DNA of 46,758 nucleotides from assembly GCA_002731275.1 (NCBI GenBank), contig PCBK01000175.1, forward strand, positions 1 through 46,758, written 5' to 3'. Of the stretch, positions 19,501 through 27,700 are shown in pieces (position 1 is the first letter of the stretch; every line of letters starts with the position of its first letter). Both the position numbers and the translations under genes were made by a program. The notes below the pieces were generated by a model that was given only the letters and a program-made list of their open reading frames with translations, ran no database searches and was not told the origin of the DNA. This DNA comes from Deltaproteobacteria bacterium (GTDB lineage Bacteria > Myxococcota_C > UBA6777).

Positions 19501-20652
19501 GCCGATGTTGGTGGTGTTGGGAGCACCTGAGTAACAGACTCGATCGGGGACATCCTCATCTGTTTTGCCGTCACAGTCGTTGTCATTGCCATCACAGACC
19601 TCGACGGAAGGGTTCGTCTCTCCTGCGCATTGGGTCCATTGTCCGTTGGCGCAGGTCTCAATACCAGTCTTACAGCTCCCCTCACAGTTGTACTTTCCGC
19701 CGGCTGTCGCAGCACATCCAACGGTCTTTGTGTAGCAGGGGCGCTGGAGACCTTCGTCGAGTTTTCCGTCACAGTCATCATCTTTATCGTTGCAGAGTTC
19801 TTGAGCGTCTGGCCGTTTATCTCCGACACATGGCGACCACGTTCCGTTGCCTTCACAAGTCCTCGTGCCGGCTTTGCAGATCCCTTGGCAGGTGTACACA
19901 CCTGTGGCTGGATCGCGCAAGCATCCCTGGTTTTGGGTGTAGCAGGACTGTGTTTCACCAGCTTTACAGGTTTTGCGTTCACATCCGACGACCTCTTCGT
20001 CAACCTCACCATCGCAGTCATCGTCGAGGTTGTTGCACGTCTCTTTGGAAGGGATCACTTCACCTTCGCAGACATTGTCCCATGAACCTTCATCTGTACA
20101 CTTTTGGGTGCCTTTGCGGCAGACACCTTTGCTGCTCGTGGAGGGATCTTGTGGACTGTAGCAAGAGCGTTGGTCACCGGGGTTACAGAAGTCTTTACAG
20201 TCTGGATCAGATTTGTCCGTCTTGCCGTCACAATCGTTATCAATACCGTCTTGACAGAGGGTGAGGTCTTTTTCATCTTTACTAACGTTGAGCGCACGAC
20301 ACTGTCCCCACAACAACTCGTTGAGACCCTCAGGTTGGCAGAGCTGCACCCCCGTTCGGCATGTCGATTGGATATGAGAGGGCAAGAAGCAAGGTTGCTC
20401 TTCGCCTTTGTTTTTGCAGGCTGTGCGTTGCTTGGATTCACAGACACTGTCACTGTTACAAAAGCCCGTGAATTTTTGGTTGTTACATTCGCAATCGCGT
20501 GTACAAGGGCTACCATTAGGATCGACGGTCTGTTGGCCGATGTCGCCGACGCAGGGGGGAGGGGCTGTGCAGCCTCCCCATATGGAGAGTAAAACGAAGA
20601 GAGCAAGGCTCGCGAAACATTGAAAAGATCGGGGGTTGGTTCGTCTGTGCAT
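16519..20652 (-). CDS. Giant lipoprotein with MopE repeats, WD40 propeller(s) and CARDB domain
   Basis: A 1377-residue lipoprotein: signal with lipobox IWGGC, Cys28. Residues about 40-590 hold eight MopE-type metal-binding repeats (CxxxDNDCDGxxDE, alternating with CxxGxQ(T/K)C cysteine modules). Residues about 595-1185 form WD40 blades (DKEIRLWRI, DNLILMWDV, DRTFRVWEL), enough for one or two propellers. A ninth repeat (NSLDDDCDGKVDD) follows near 1250, and the end (1260-1370) is a CARDB-like Ig domain (LRVCVQNQG). It probably sits on the cell surface, binding metal and protein partners. I chose the ATG at 20652, with AAGGAA 5 bases upstream, over an in-frame GTG at 20688 without a ribosome site. 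Confidence 0.8.
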   Translation of the reverse strand: MHRRTNPRSFQCFASLALFVLLSIWGGCTAPPPCVGDIGQQTVDPNGSPCTRDCECNNQKFTGFCNSDSVCESKQRTACKNKGEEQPCFLPSHIQSTCRTGVQLCQPEGLNELLWGQCRALNVSKDEKDLTLCQDGIDNDCDGKTDKSDPDCKDFCNPGDQRSCYSPQDPSTSSKGVCRKGTQKCTDEGSWDNVCEGEVIPSKETCNNLDDDCDGEVDEEVVGCERKTCKAGETQSCYTQNQGCLRDPATGVYTCQGICKAGTRTCEGNGTWSPCVGDKRPDAQELCNDKDDDCDGKLDEGLQRPCYTKTVGCAATAGGKYNCEGSCKTGIETCANGQWTQCAGETNPSVEVCDGNDNDCDGKTDEDVPDRVCYSGAPNTTNIGACQSGTQTCQNGSWSLCRNEVLPSTEICDGKDNDCNGKVDDNLDKICYKGPVGTDGVGICKTGIDQCKAGQWTGCIGYRGPSKEVCDSVDNDCNGQIDDGIPDISCGKGECTNNVVACVQGKTQTCTPKDSPGKEVCNLKDDDCNGKVDDGFPTLTCGKGACANSTPSCIQGKTQTCTPKTSPSQEICDNKIDDDCDGLTDENCYGCLADKKMLHLQGPHRASIESIAWSPTEDLLATGSVDKEIRLWRITNRRLTLERVLKGHTGTPQTMVFSMDGKTLISGGDDNLILMWDVKTGTLKRTLKHHAHPILRIKLDRTGAFFFSVDKQKVHIWDTQTGGLNGSISAPAAALYSIAISSDNKTLVLVADARRYTNEGIYLYDWKQTLLLRKQKTPNLRDAVCIPTGEVLYLNEGKAATFADLATLTTSTVLGGATAPIRRFGSNSRKDRFLIINEDNTVQLWDAAKKQVLRSIAGVHGNVKDASVSRNDDFVALVTDENELLIVSKDGTTVARREGHFNQINFIKISPDGKLLVSGSQDRTFRVWELPHGRYLYTLRDIPGVIQEMDIRPDSKQLAALEVENPSYRVYIKTLRLWDLAKGTLTQKTITNTDMYGLQYSADGKFLFYGNGAFSIWDPTLGKNIGATSIKHNSIHRFALSPDDKLAFGYGGKKSLIFQSSITTNPPYKGAAYNDNSMIDAEFQQDNKRVVVLTSDRRIFVYDATTFQSLNQSPVQSNALSSLSVRKDGKIFIVGTKGNEVQFWQDASHTKVGSVTLSSPVNKVDFHPDNKTFAVSLEDNSIEVWSCGCTAGATRPCYTGAFGTLNVGVCKAGTQTCNASGTWDACTNQVIPTRESKNSLDDDCDGKVDDDLIDFVVTSFQVTPTTVSIGTTVTLRVCVQNQGIVASAPTTMRIYLASQNQNFPALARHLTGSTGLPADVPFPALTPNATETCQQTTIKIPTTVLGQQYLGIQMDPDNTIKESGEQNNIRSSLITIQ

Positions 20653-20711
20653 CGTTTTCCTTACTGTGGCCTGCGTGAGCGTTTTCACTCTGGCAGATTC
20701 GAGATGTACGT

Positions 20712-20731
20712 GTCTTACATGGGGGTAAGAC
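20712..20731. promoter_or_regulatory. 7-bp dyad upstream of the MopE lipoprotein gene
   Basis: GTCTTAC (20712-20718) and GTAAGAC (20725-20731) form a perfect inverted repeat with a 6-base spacer, about 60 bases upstream of the ATG at 20652. It may be an operator or leader hairpin. A second dyad, GATCTT/AAGATC (20843-20858), lies just past the stop of the vWA gene; neither is followed by a U tract on the minus strand. Confidence 0.35.
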
Positions 20732-20885
20732 CGCGGATATGTCGAGATAAGCCCTGGGTAGGGGGGGCTGTGACACCGCGTGGACTGGTATAAAGGAGCA
20801 CTGTGTGCTCGTGAACGATGTTTAATTGTAAGGGTTTTTGCTGATCTTTGTAAAGATCGCGGAGGGGATTTTCTTGAGGGATTGG

Positions 20886-22376
20886 TTACGAGCTTCGAAG
20901 CCCTGCGAGTTCAGCGATGACTTTGTTTTTTAGCTCGACGATATCTTGGAAGGGGAGCCCTTCGATGGGGAGTTGGAAGGTCGGTGTGTTTGCCTTTGTC
21001 TCTTTGTCTTTTTTGTGTTTGATCTGGATGGGGATGCCGAGGATGGCCGGGTGTTCATGAAGGGTCTCGTGAAAGCGTTTTTGCCACCATTGTCCCCGCG
21101 CTGCGCTGAACGTGACCGCGTAGACTTTGCGCTTGCTCTCTTTGAGAGAGGCGAGGTCTAGCTCTTTGGAGATGTCCAACGTCACCCAGCCATGCTGGAC
21201 CTCATCTGCGAGGAGCAAGCGCATGATCTCAATCTCTCGCTCGATGGCTTCAGTGTCTTGTTCACCTGTCACGTAATGAAAGTGAAATTGCACGGCGTCG
21301 TGCTCGAAGACCTTGAAGAGATCCCGGGCAATACGCAGCAAAAACCCCTGCGCCAGGATCGAGAACTGGTAATCGTAGCCACTCGATTTGAGCTGGAAGG
21401 TCGTATCGAGATCGATGATCAGGTGAATGGAGCGGCGTTTTCGTCGCAGCTGTCCTGAATCCCGAAGGTAGTACAACAGCTCATTTTCGACAAAGCGCAC
21501 CTCGAACAGGTCGACCTCTGGACCATCTTCGATGTAGACAAGCTCTGAGAGGACGAGGTTCTCGAAAGAACCTCTGTTCGTCAACTCGGAGAGTCCACCT
21601 GTAGGGTAGTGGGTTTCGTCGACAAAGGCTGTTTCAACGTCTGCGCCTTCGTCTGCGATCGCGATCTGTCGTGCGTCAATTTCGCCAAGCATACGCTCTA
21701 TTTCGAGGATTTGACGACAACCAATGCGCAGATCTTCTGTGTTGAGGACGTCCCAGTGTTCGATCTCGAAGATGTCCTCTTCGCGTAAAATCTCGCTCCA
21801 ACGGACGTGTTTTGAGACGTTGTCGAGGAATTGTGTGAGTGTACTCATAAAGTAGTCCTCACGTTCGATAAACGCCTCAAATTGTACCTGGTGCTCTGCG
21901 ATGTCCGAGAGCTGTATGGCTTGTGGTCGAAAATTACGAAGGTGTGCGGGGTTGACCAAGACCTCTCGTGGATAGTGAGGTGCGATGCTGCGCATCAACA
22001 ACTCTAGCAATCGCTGAATACGTTGTTGTCGGTCTTTATGGAGCTGGAGGAACTCCAAAATGCTCTGTACGTTGGGTTCTTGCAGCAGGCGTCCGAGCAG
22101 CTCGTTTTCGTAGCGAAGGCGGGGGGCACGCTGTGCTTCGGGCCATTGTTGGTATTCTTGTTCGGAGGCAAAGGGAGTCTCAAAGCCGTATTCGAGCAGT
22201 AATCCCAGATCCATCACCAGGAAAAAGGGTAGGTGGTAATGGCCTTGTCCGGCGAGGGGACGGTACCAATTGAGTCCACGTTCGATCGCGTGTGGTACTT
22301 TTTTCCAGTGGATTGCGCTGTATCCGATCCCACCAAGTAGATAGTTCTGTAGCTTTTTCTCTGGCAACGTGAGCAT
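20886..22376 (-). CDS. vWA-domain protein of an FtsH-vWA-MoxR ternary system
   Basis: A 496-residue soluble protein. The N-terminal 300 residues are helical. A conserved block follows (GGLSELTNRGSFENLVLSEL ... ENELLYYLRDSGQLRRKRR), then a von Willebrand A-like Rossmann fold beginning IHLIIDLDTTF (about residue 316), whose MIDAS motif DxSxS is altered to DLDTT, so metal-dependent adhesion is doubtful. Such vWA proteins pair with MoxR ATPases as substrate adaptors. It lies 1.26 kb downstream of the MoxR gene with an opposite-strand gene between, so it probably has its own promoter and a structured leader (hairpins at 22568-22730). A GAGG is about 8 bases before the ATG. Confidence 0.7.
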   Translation of the reverse strand: MLTLPEKKLQNYLLGGIGYSAIHWKKVPHAIERGLNWYRPLAGQGHYHLPFFLVMDLGLLLEYGFETPFASEQEYQQWPEAQRAPRLRYENELLGRLLQEPNVQSILEFLQLHKDRQQRIQRLLELLMRSIAPHYPREVLVNPAHLRNFRPQAIQLSDIAEHQVQFEAFIEREDYFMSTLTQFLDNVSKHVRWSEILREEDIFEIEHWDVLNTEDLRIGCRQILEIERMLGEIDARQIAIADEGADVETAFVDETHYPTGGLSELTNRGSFENLVLSELVYIEDGPEVDLFEVRFVENELLYYLRDSGQLRRKRRSIHLIIDLDTTFQLKSSGYDYQFSILAQGFLLRIARDLFKVFEHDAVQFHFHYVTGEQDTEAIEREIEIMRLLLADEVQHGWVTLDISKELDLASLKESKRKVYAVTFSAARGQWWQKRFHETLHEHPAILGIPIQIKHKKDKETKANTPTFQLPIEGLPFQDIVELKNKVIAELAGLRSS

Positions 22377-22567
22377 ACATCAGGCCTCATGCGTTCGTAA
22401 AAGTGGATGTGTCTGGGGACACGCTTTTTCTATTGTGCGCGTCCACATCGATCAATGCAATACCCTTGCGCTACGATCCTACGTGAGATGTGTGTCACTT
22501 GTTTGATTTCCTGCTACAACACTTGGCGAATATCGATGTTTTGCCTTCGCGAGATAGGCGAGACTCG

Positions 22568-22594
22568 CCCCATCTGACTCCAGGTCAGATGGGG
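22568..22594. repeat. Strong hairpin 1 upstream of the vWA gene
   Basis: CCCCATCTGAC (22568-22578) and GTCAGATGGGG (22584-22594) form a perfect 11-bp stem with the 5-base loop TCCAG. No U tract follows on either strand, which argues against a simple terminator. The TCTGAC/GTCAGA core is shared with hairpin 2. Confidence 0.7.
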
Positions 22595-22662
22595 GAGCAA
22601 CAGGTGTGCAATATGAGGTTATATGCAGAATACTGAGGATTTTGGAAGGAAATAGGGAGTGC

Positions 22663-22730
22663 ACCTTCTGACGGGTTCGCTCTTTGTGTCAGAAGGTACG
22701 GAGGAATGTGTTCGCTCTTTGTACACATTC
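22663..22730. repeat. Paired hairpins 2 and 3 with an identical loop sequence
   Basis: Hairpin 2 has the 10-bp stem ACCTTCTGAC (22663-22672) / GTCAGAAGGT (22688-22697). Hairpin 3 has the 8-bp stem GAATGTGT (22704-22711) / ACACATTC (22723-22730). Both carry the 12-mer TTCGCTCTTTGT in or at the edge of the loop (22676-22687 and 22711-22722), while the stems differ in sequence. A partial third copy, TTCGCTCT, begins at 22728. Conserved loops on unlike stems suggest a recognised RNA or DNA element. Confidence 0.7.
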
Positions 22731-23145
22731 GCTCTATATCAATGGGACCTGCCCAGTGTTCGTAAAAAAGGGGAACGACCCTAAAGCCGTTGAGGTCGTC
22801 CGCCAGCTGAACCAGAAAAAGCACACCGACACAAGAGCATATTTTGTGCCAGCTTCTCTTGATTGTATATTTTGAGACCTTGTATCTGTATTTTGTTTTT
22901 CAAAAACAATTGATTAACTTGTTATATTGAGGTCTCACGAGAGAGGCCTCTGGAGGTGGGGCCCTGTCGGTGTTTGGCGACTTTGTATATCTGGGTATAC
23001 ATTGTGTAAGGTTTTCTTTCCGATCTGTGTGAAGTCGAGAAAGGGGGTTGGGGTGGGCATGGTGCTGTGGTACATTTTGAGGCCAACGATGGAGCATAGA
23101 TCGCTTCGTGATATCTGATGATAGTAAGGCTGAAGGGTGTAAGTG

Positions 23146-23610
23146 ATGAAACATAAATGTAATGTTGAGAAGTTGGTGCTTCCTCTTGGGGGGCTTGCGC
23201 AGGCATATGGTGTGGATGCAGATGCCTTGAAAACGCAGATCGAAAAGGAGATCACGGCGATCGTGATGACCTTCGCAGGCGCAGGCTCGATGGTAGAGGT
23301 CTTGTACGATGAAGGTGGTAGCCGACTCGATATTTTCCAGTACTTCGCTGTGGAACCAAATAAGGAGCGAGATGCTTCTCACTTGCCGCTCGAATCAGCG
23401 CGGCGGCTGGATACGAGAATGGATTACTACGACGAGCTGGGGCTTGATCGGTATCGTTTGACAGAGCAAGAGCTCGAAGTGCTTGAGGTGAGCGCTGATT
23501 CACAGGAGAAGATGCGGATGACGATCCAGGAGACATTGCGCTCTCTTTTACGCGACGCGATGGTCAAGGCGGGCCGAGAGGACGCACTGGAAGAGGCTGG
23601 TTTGGGGTAA
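23146..23610 (+). CDS. Stand-alone NusA N-terminal-domain-like protein
   Basis: A 154-residue acidic protein whose layout follows the NusA N-terminal domain, which binds RNA polymerase near the RNA exit channel: a helical start (YGVDADALKTQIEKEITAIV), a beta pair with VEVLYDEGGSRLDIFQYFAVE, the LPLESARRLDTRMDYYDELGLD segment matching the NusA 'ITLEAA...LGDYV' block, and the helical LEVSADSQEKMRMTIQETLRSLLRDA corresponding to the NusA transition to its S1 domain. S1 and KH domains are absent. AAGGG lies 8 bases before the ATG at 23146 (an adjacent GTG at 23143 is possible). It converges on the MoxR gene with 30 bases between. Annotation is from pattern memory. Confidence 0.55.
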   Translation: MKHKCNVEKLVLPLGGLAQAYGVDADALKTQIEKEITAIVMTFAGAGSMVEVLYDEGGSRLDIFQYFAVEPNKERDASHLPLESARRLDTRMDYYDELGLDRYRLTEQELEVLEVSADSQEKMRMTIQETLRSLLRDAMVKAGREDALEEAGLG

Positions 23611-23640
23611 TTGGGGAGAATAGAGGAGGGGATTGGGGTA

Positions 23641-24657
23641 CTATTCGAGTCTGAGGAGGGTGTCGACTTTCTCTCTGATGGGACCAAAATCTTGGATGCG
23701 ATCGGGGACATATCTGAGCAGCGTGAGATCTTCTTTTGTGACGACACCACCGTGAAAGAGGAAGGCTCTTGTGCGGATCAGTTTGTAGATCTTGATCACT
23801 TTACGGTCACTGATCTCGATACGGTCTTCTTTTTCGAGCGTTTTGATGATGCGTTTAAACAGCGCGTAAATCTCTTTGGGGAAGTATTTACTGCGGTCGT
23901 CTTGGCTTTTCCCGTCTGTTCCGTACACCATCAAGTAATCGAGATAGGTCTTCAACTTCTGGAAATCCTCTAGTGAGGTGATGCCTTCCCAGGGGCGTTG
24001 GTTAAACGCCTTGTAAGTTTCGTTGCGCAACCCTTTGTCGAGGAGCGCGTCGAAGTGACGGTGACGTACACTCTCACTCTCGATCTTCAAGACAAAGCGG
24101 TCACGAAGTGCCGCAAGCTCTGTAAATTCGGGGATCTCGTTGGTCGCCGCGAACAGCATCTTCAGGCCGATCTTCACGGGCTTACCATCCTGGTAGTATT
24201 TGCGTTCGTTGATGATCGTGAGGAGCGTGTTGAGGATCGCGGAGTTGGACTTAAAGATCTCATCTAGGAAGACGATCCGGGCCTCAGGGAGTTTTCCCGA
24301 GACGCGGCGGATATAGCGACCATCTTTGAGTTGGTTGATGTCGATCGGACCGACGATCTCACTGGGCTCGGTGAATTTGGTGAGCATGTACTCAAAGTAC
24401 TCTTCTCCACCGACACCGAGCGCTTGGCAAAACTTGACGACGAGGTCGGACTTCGCCGTCCCTGGTTTTCCGACGAGTAGAAGGGGCTCTTGGGCGAGGG
24501 TACACACGACCATCAGGTCGATCATTTCCTCTTTTTCGACGAAGTACTGGGCGAGATTGCGGCGCAAGTTGTTGATTCGTTGGCGCAGTGTTTCCACTTC
24601 CGGGCGGATCTCTTCGAATGTGTAGTTGGTCTCTGTACTCAACGTTTCTACTCCCAC
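23641..24657 (-). CDS. MoxR-family AAA+ ATPase
   Basis: A 338-residue AAA+ protein of the MoxR/RavA clade: Walker A GKPGTAKSD, pore region YMLTKFTEPSEIVGP, Walker B RIVFLDEIFKSN, sensor 1 LFAATNEIP and the Arg-containing ALRDRFVLKI. MoxR ATPases work with vWA partners as chaperone-like remodelling machines; the vWA gene lies downstream on the same strand. The frame opens with a GTG at 24657 lacking a good ribosome site; a TTG at 24642 (LSTETNY) has GGGAG about 8 bases upstream and may be the true start. The 63-base gap to the upstream gene holds a small CAGCGC/GCGCTG hairpin (24684-24698). Confidence 0.9.
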   Translation of the reverse strand: MGVETLSTETNYTFEEIRPEVETLRQRINNLRRNLAQYFVEKEEMIDLMVVCTLAQEPLLLVGKPGTAKSDLVVKFCQALGVGGEEYFEYMLTKFTEPSEIVGPIDINQLKDGRYIRRVSGKLPEARIVFLDEIFKSNSAILNTLLTIINERKYYQDGKPVKIGLKMLFAATNEIPEFTELAALRDRFVLKIESESVRHRHFDALLDKGLRNETYKAFNQRPWEGITSLEDFQKLKTYLDYLMVYGTDGKSQDDRSKYFPKEIYALFKRIIKTLEKEDRIEISDRKVIKIYKLIRTRAFLFHGGVVTKEDLTLLRYVPDRIQDFGPIREKVDTLLRLE

Positions 24658-24720
24658 TCTCTGATCGAGGTATGTGAAGTCATCAGCGCTGTGCGCTGTG
24701 GTCTTATATGTGAATTGGCT

Positions 24721-27700
24721 TTACGAAGACGACTTTGCGAGCAGGCAAACATCTTCGTGAAGGATGCGCTCACGGATCAGCAATTCGTCCTGGTCCATGT
24801 ATTGTTTGTAAAGTCCAAGAGTCAACTTCTCCTTGCTCAGGGTCGCCTCGATAGCCTGATCGATGAGCTTGAGCACAAAAGAAGAGAAGGAATGCTCGTG
24901 GTATGTGTTTTTGTAGGGGCCGTTCATCTGTGCGATCATCCCTTGCATCAAGATCTGTAGGGAGTCTCGTCTGTTGTGGAGCTGTGCAGATTCGATGATC
25001 TTCAACGCAGACGAACACATGTCGATAAAGTCGAGTGAGACGAGGTGATCGGTCTCTTGATTGGTCCAATGCAAGGTCTGCTGAAGGATGTTGTTGGCCA
25101 TCAACTCGTTGCCCAGCTCAAGCAGCCCCTGTGACAGACTCAACCGCAACAACTGAAAGTAGAAGGCGTTCATCTTGTTTTCAGGTGGCGTGGTGGGCAG
25201 GTCACGCACAAAGTCTTCGAAGCGCTGGATCAGCTTACGGCCGTCTGCGCCGGCTCTCATCTTGCTGATGATCTCGACCATCGAGTGAAGCAGCCACGAC
25301 AACCCCCGATAGTCCGTGTGTTTTTTCTCGTTGAGTTCACGGGATGCGTGGTCAAGGGCGGCTTCGACGTTAGGCATCAATTGATCGCGCAGGCCATTTT
25401 GGAACGCGGTCGTCAACCGCTGCATGATCTGCTGTGTCTCTTCACTCGCGGGGCTCGCGTTGACAGGATAGAAGCGCTTGAAGTTTTCCTTGGAGAGGAA
25501 CTCCGCAGGGTTGTCCAGCTCAACTCTGGCTTTGAGCGTCTCTTCGACGGCCTTAAGCGTTGTGAGGTGGGAGCTGCGGGACTTCTCCATCTGCTTCAAG
25601 AGTGTCTGGAATTGTTGCCTGTAGACACGCGATTCGTTTTTGGATTCGACTTGGATGGCTTGGATGCTGTAGAGGTAGATCCAGGCTTGGACGTAATCTT
25701 CCTCTTTCTTGGTGTTGGAGAGCGCCTCTTCGAGGAGCTTGTGGGCTTGTGCGTGGTAGCCGATACGCGAGTAAGCGCGGGCGAGGATCGCATAGCTGAT
25801 GTAGCGCAGGTGTGCGACGGGGAAGGCGTCAACGCTGTTCTTCATCATGTCGAGGTTGCCGTGCGCTGCGCCGATTTCTCCGCTGCTATCCTCATCGTCT
25901 GGTTGCAACCAACGCTCTTGGAACAGCCTGTTTTGGATGAAGTGGGGGACGTCGTAAGGTGCGAGACCTTGTTGGTTAAGCTCGCCGAGGATGGATTCCT
26001 TGATACGTGCCTGCTCGCGGACGTCGCCGTTGCGACGAAGTAGCTCTCGCCACATCAACCAACGTGTCTTCTTGCGCATCTTCTGCTCGACGCCACGCAA
26101 CAACTCAGAAGATGTCTGAAGCCACGTGTTGATGCGGTCTTCGGACTCTTGTTGTCCGTGCAGGATGTAGGAGATAACGGCGATGGGCTCTTGCTCTTTG
26201 CGGGCGAGTTGTTCGGCTTTTGCGAGCCGTTTTCCTGGTGTTCCCTTGATGTCGAGCTGTCTATCGAGCAGACCGCGGAGCTGCTCGTGGATATCTGCCG
26301 GTGTCTCCTGGTGGGCTGCGAGCCAGAGCGCTTCGAAGGCACAGTCCGTCGCTTCGGACCATTTTTTTAGCAGCGCTTTGGTGTCGAGCAACATGCTCCA
26401 GGTCTGCATTTGTTGGCCTTTGGAGATGAGCTTTCGTTCGAGGTCAGCCTCTTGTACTTCGAGCTCTGTGGGCGCGACCTCGATCTTGACGTTCTCTGCC
26501 TCTTGTTGTTTGCGGCGTTTTTTGACGACCGTTTTCTTGACCTCGACGCCTGCGCTCTCATCTTCGTTGGGCTTCGCTGCTTTTTCAGGCTTCTTCGGTG
26601 CTTTGGACTCGTCTTCCTTCTTCTCTTTGTCCTTCTTCTCTCGCAGGTCAGGCCTCGAAGGTGCCTTTGCATAGGCTCCGAAGTCAAACACGCTCTTTTT
26701 GAGAAGAGATGTCAGGTGCTCACTTTCTGAGTTCATCAGGTAGTCGATCAGCTTGAGCATGGGCTCAAAGCTGTTCTCTTTGAACGTCAAAAGCTCTGCA
26801 CTTTCGAGTTTCCCGTCCCATGTCTCGGGTCCACCAGGAGGCGGAACGAGGACGGTGAATTGACCATTTTGCAGGGAGAAGATCTTGCGGTATTGGTCAC
26901 GTCGGAGCTGCGGTTGCAGTTCGTATTGGATGGGCAGAAAGAGATTGTAAAAGCCCTTGTACGTCGCAAACTGTTTGCCACCAAAGTCGAGATATTGGCG
27001 ACCTTCACCCATGTGTTTTTCGCGGATGATGAAGCGTTTGCGTCCCTGCTCATCTTTTTGAACGCTGATCAGCAGCGTCTTGAGATCTTCTTCATCGACC
27101 ATGGACAGGAGCTGTTCGAGGTGATGTTGTTCGTCCTCTTCGAGCAGCCAAAGTTCAGGATCGAGCGGACGACCTCTGTGTTCGAGGCGGAGGGACACGG
27201 GGATACGGGGTTTCTCATCACTCTCTTGTGACCACACTGATTGTGCGGGGAAGTCGAGGGAGAATTCGGTCGTTTGGTAGACATCCTCCCACTTGAGTGG
27301 GGGCATGTGTTGTCGCGTCCCGTCTGCACGGAAGAAGGTCCACTCGTCATGGCGGTTACTTTGGGCGCGTCGCCACAGGTCGGCGAGGGGGTGGTTGTGT
27401 CCCCATTCGATGAAGGTGCCGTCGATAAGAGGATAGTACAGGTCGAGTTTGCTCGTGTGTTGCTCTTCACACCATTGGATCAGGTAATAGGAGGGGGTCT
27501 CGATCCGAAGGATGATGTGCTTGGCTTCGTCCTGCTCGATGGTCGCGTATTGGATGCGGTCGTTGTTGAGCTTGAGGGAGGTCGTCACGAGCCAGGGCAT
27601 CTGTTGTGGGTCGTGTAGCCAGAACAGTAACTCCCGCAATGACTCTGGTTCATCCCGCCATGGTCGCAGTTGGATCTGTTCGAGGAGGGTGTCCGTGTGT

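Larger units (their letters stand above)
22377..23145. other. Structured intergenic region between divergent vWA and NusA-like genes
   Basis: About 770 bases without a gene. Reading rightward it holds hairpin 1 (22568-22594), hairpin 2 (22663-22697), hairpin 3 (22704-22730), an AT-rich perfect dyad TTGTTTTT-C-AAAAACAA (22893-22909) and a GAGACCT/AGGTCTC inverted pair (22874-22880 and 22930-22936) that encloses that dyad. The hairpins would be in the leader of the leftward vWA transcript; the AT-rich dyad looks like an operator for the rightward NusA-like gene. Confidence 0.6.

Noticed and set aside
19131-20264. A 377-residue plus-strand ORF opposite the MopE repeats
   Set aside because: It is the antisense shadow of repeated Cys/Asp codons, giving an artificial Arg/His/Cys-rich translation.
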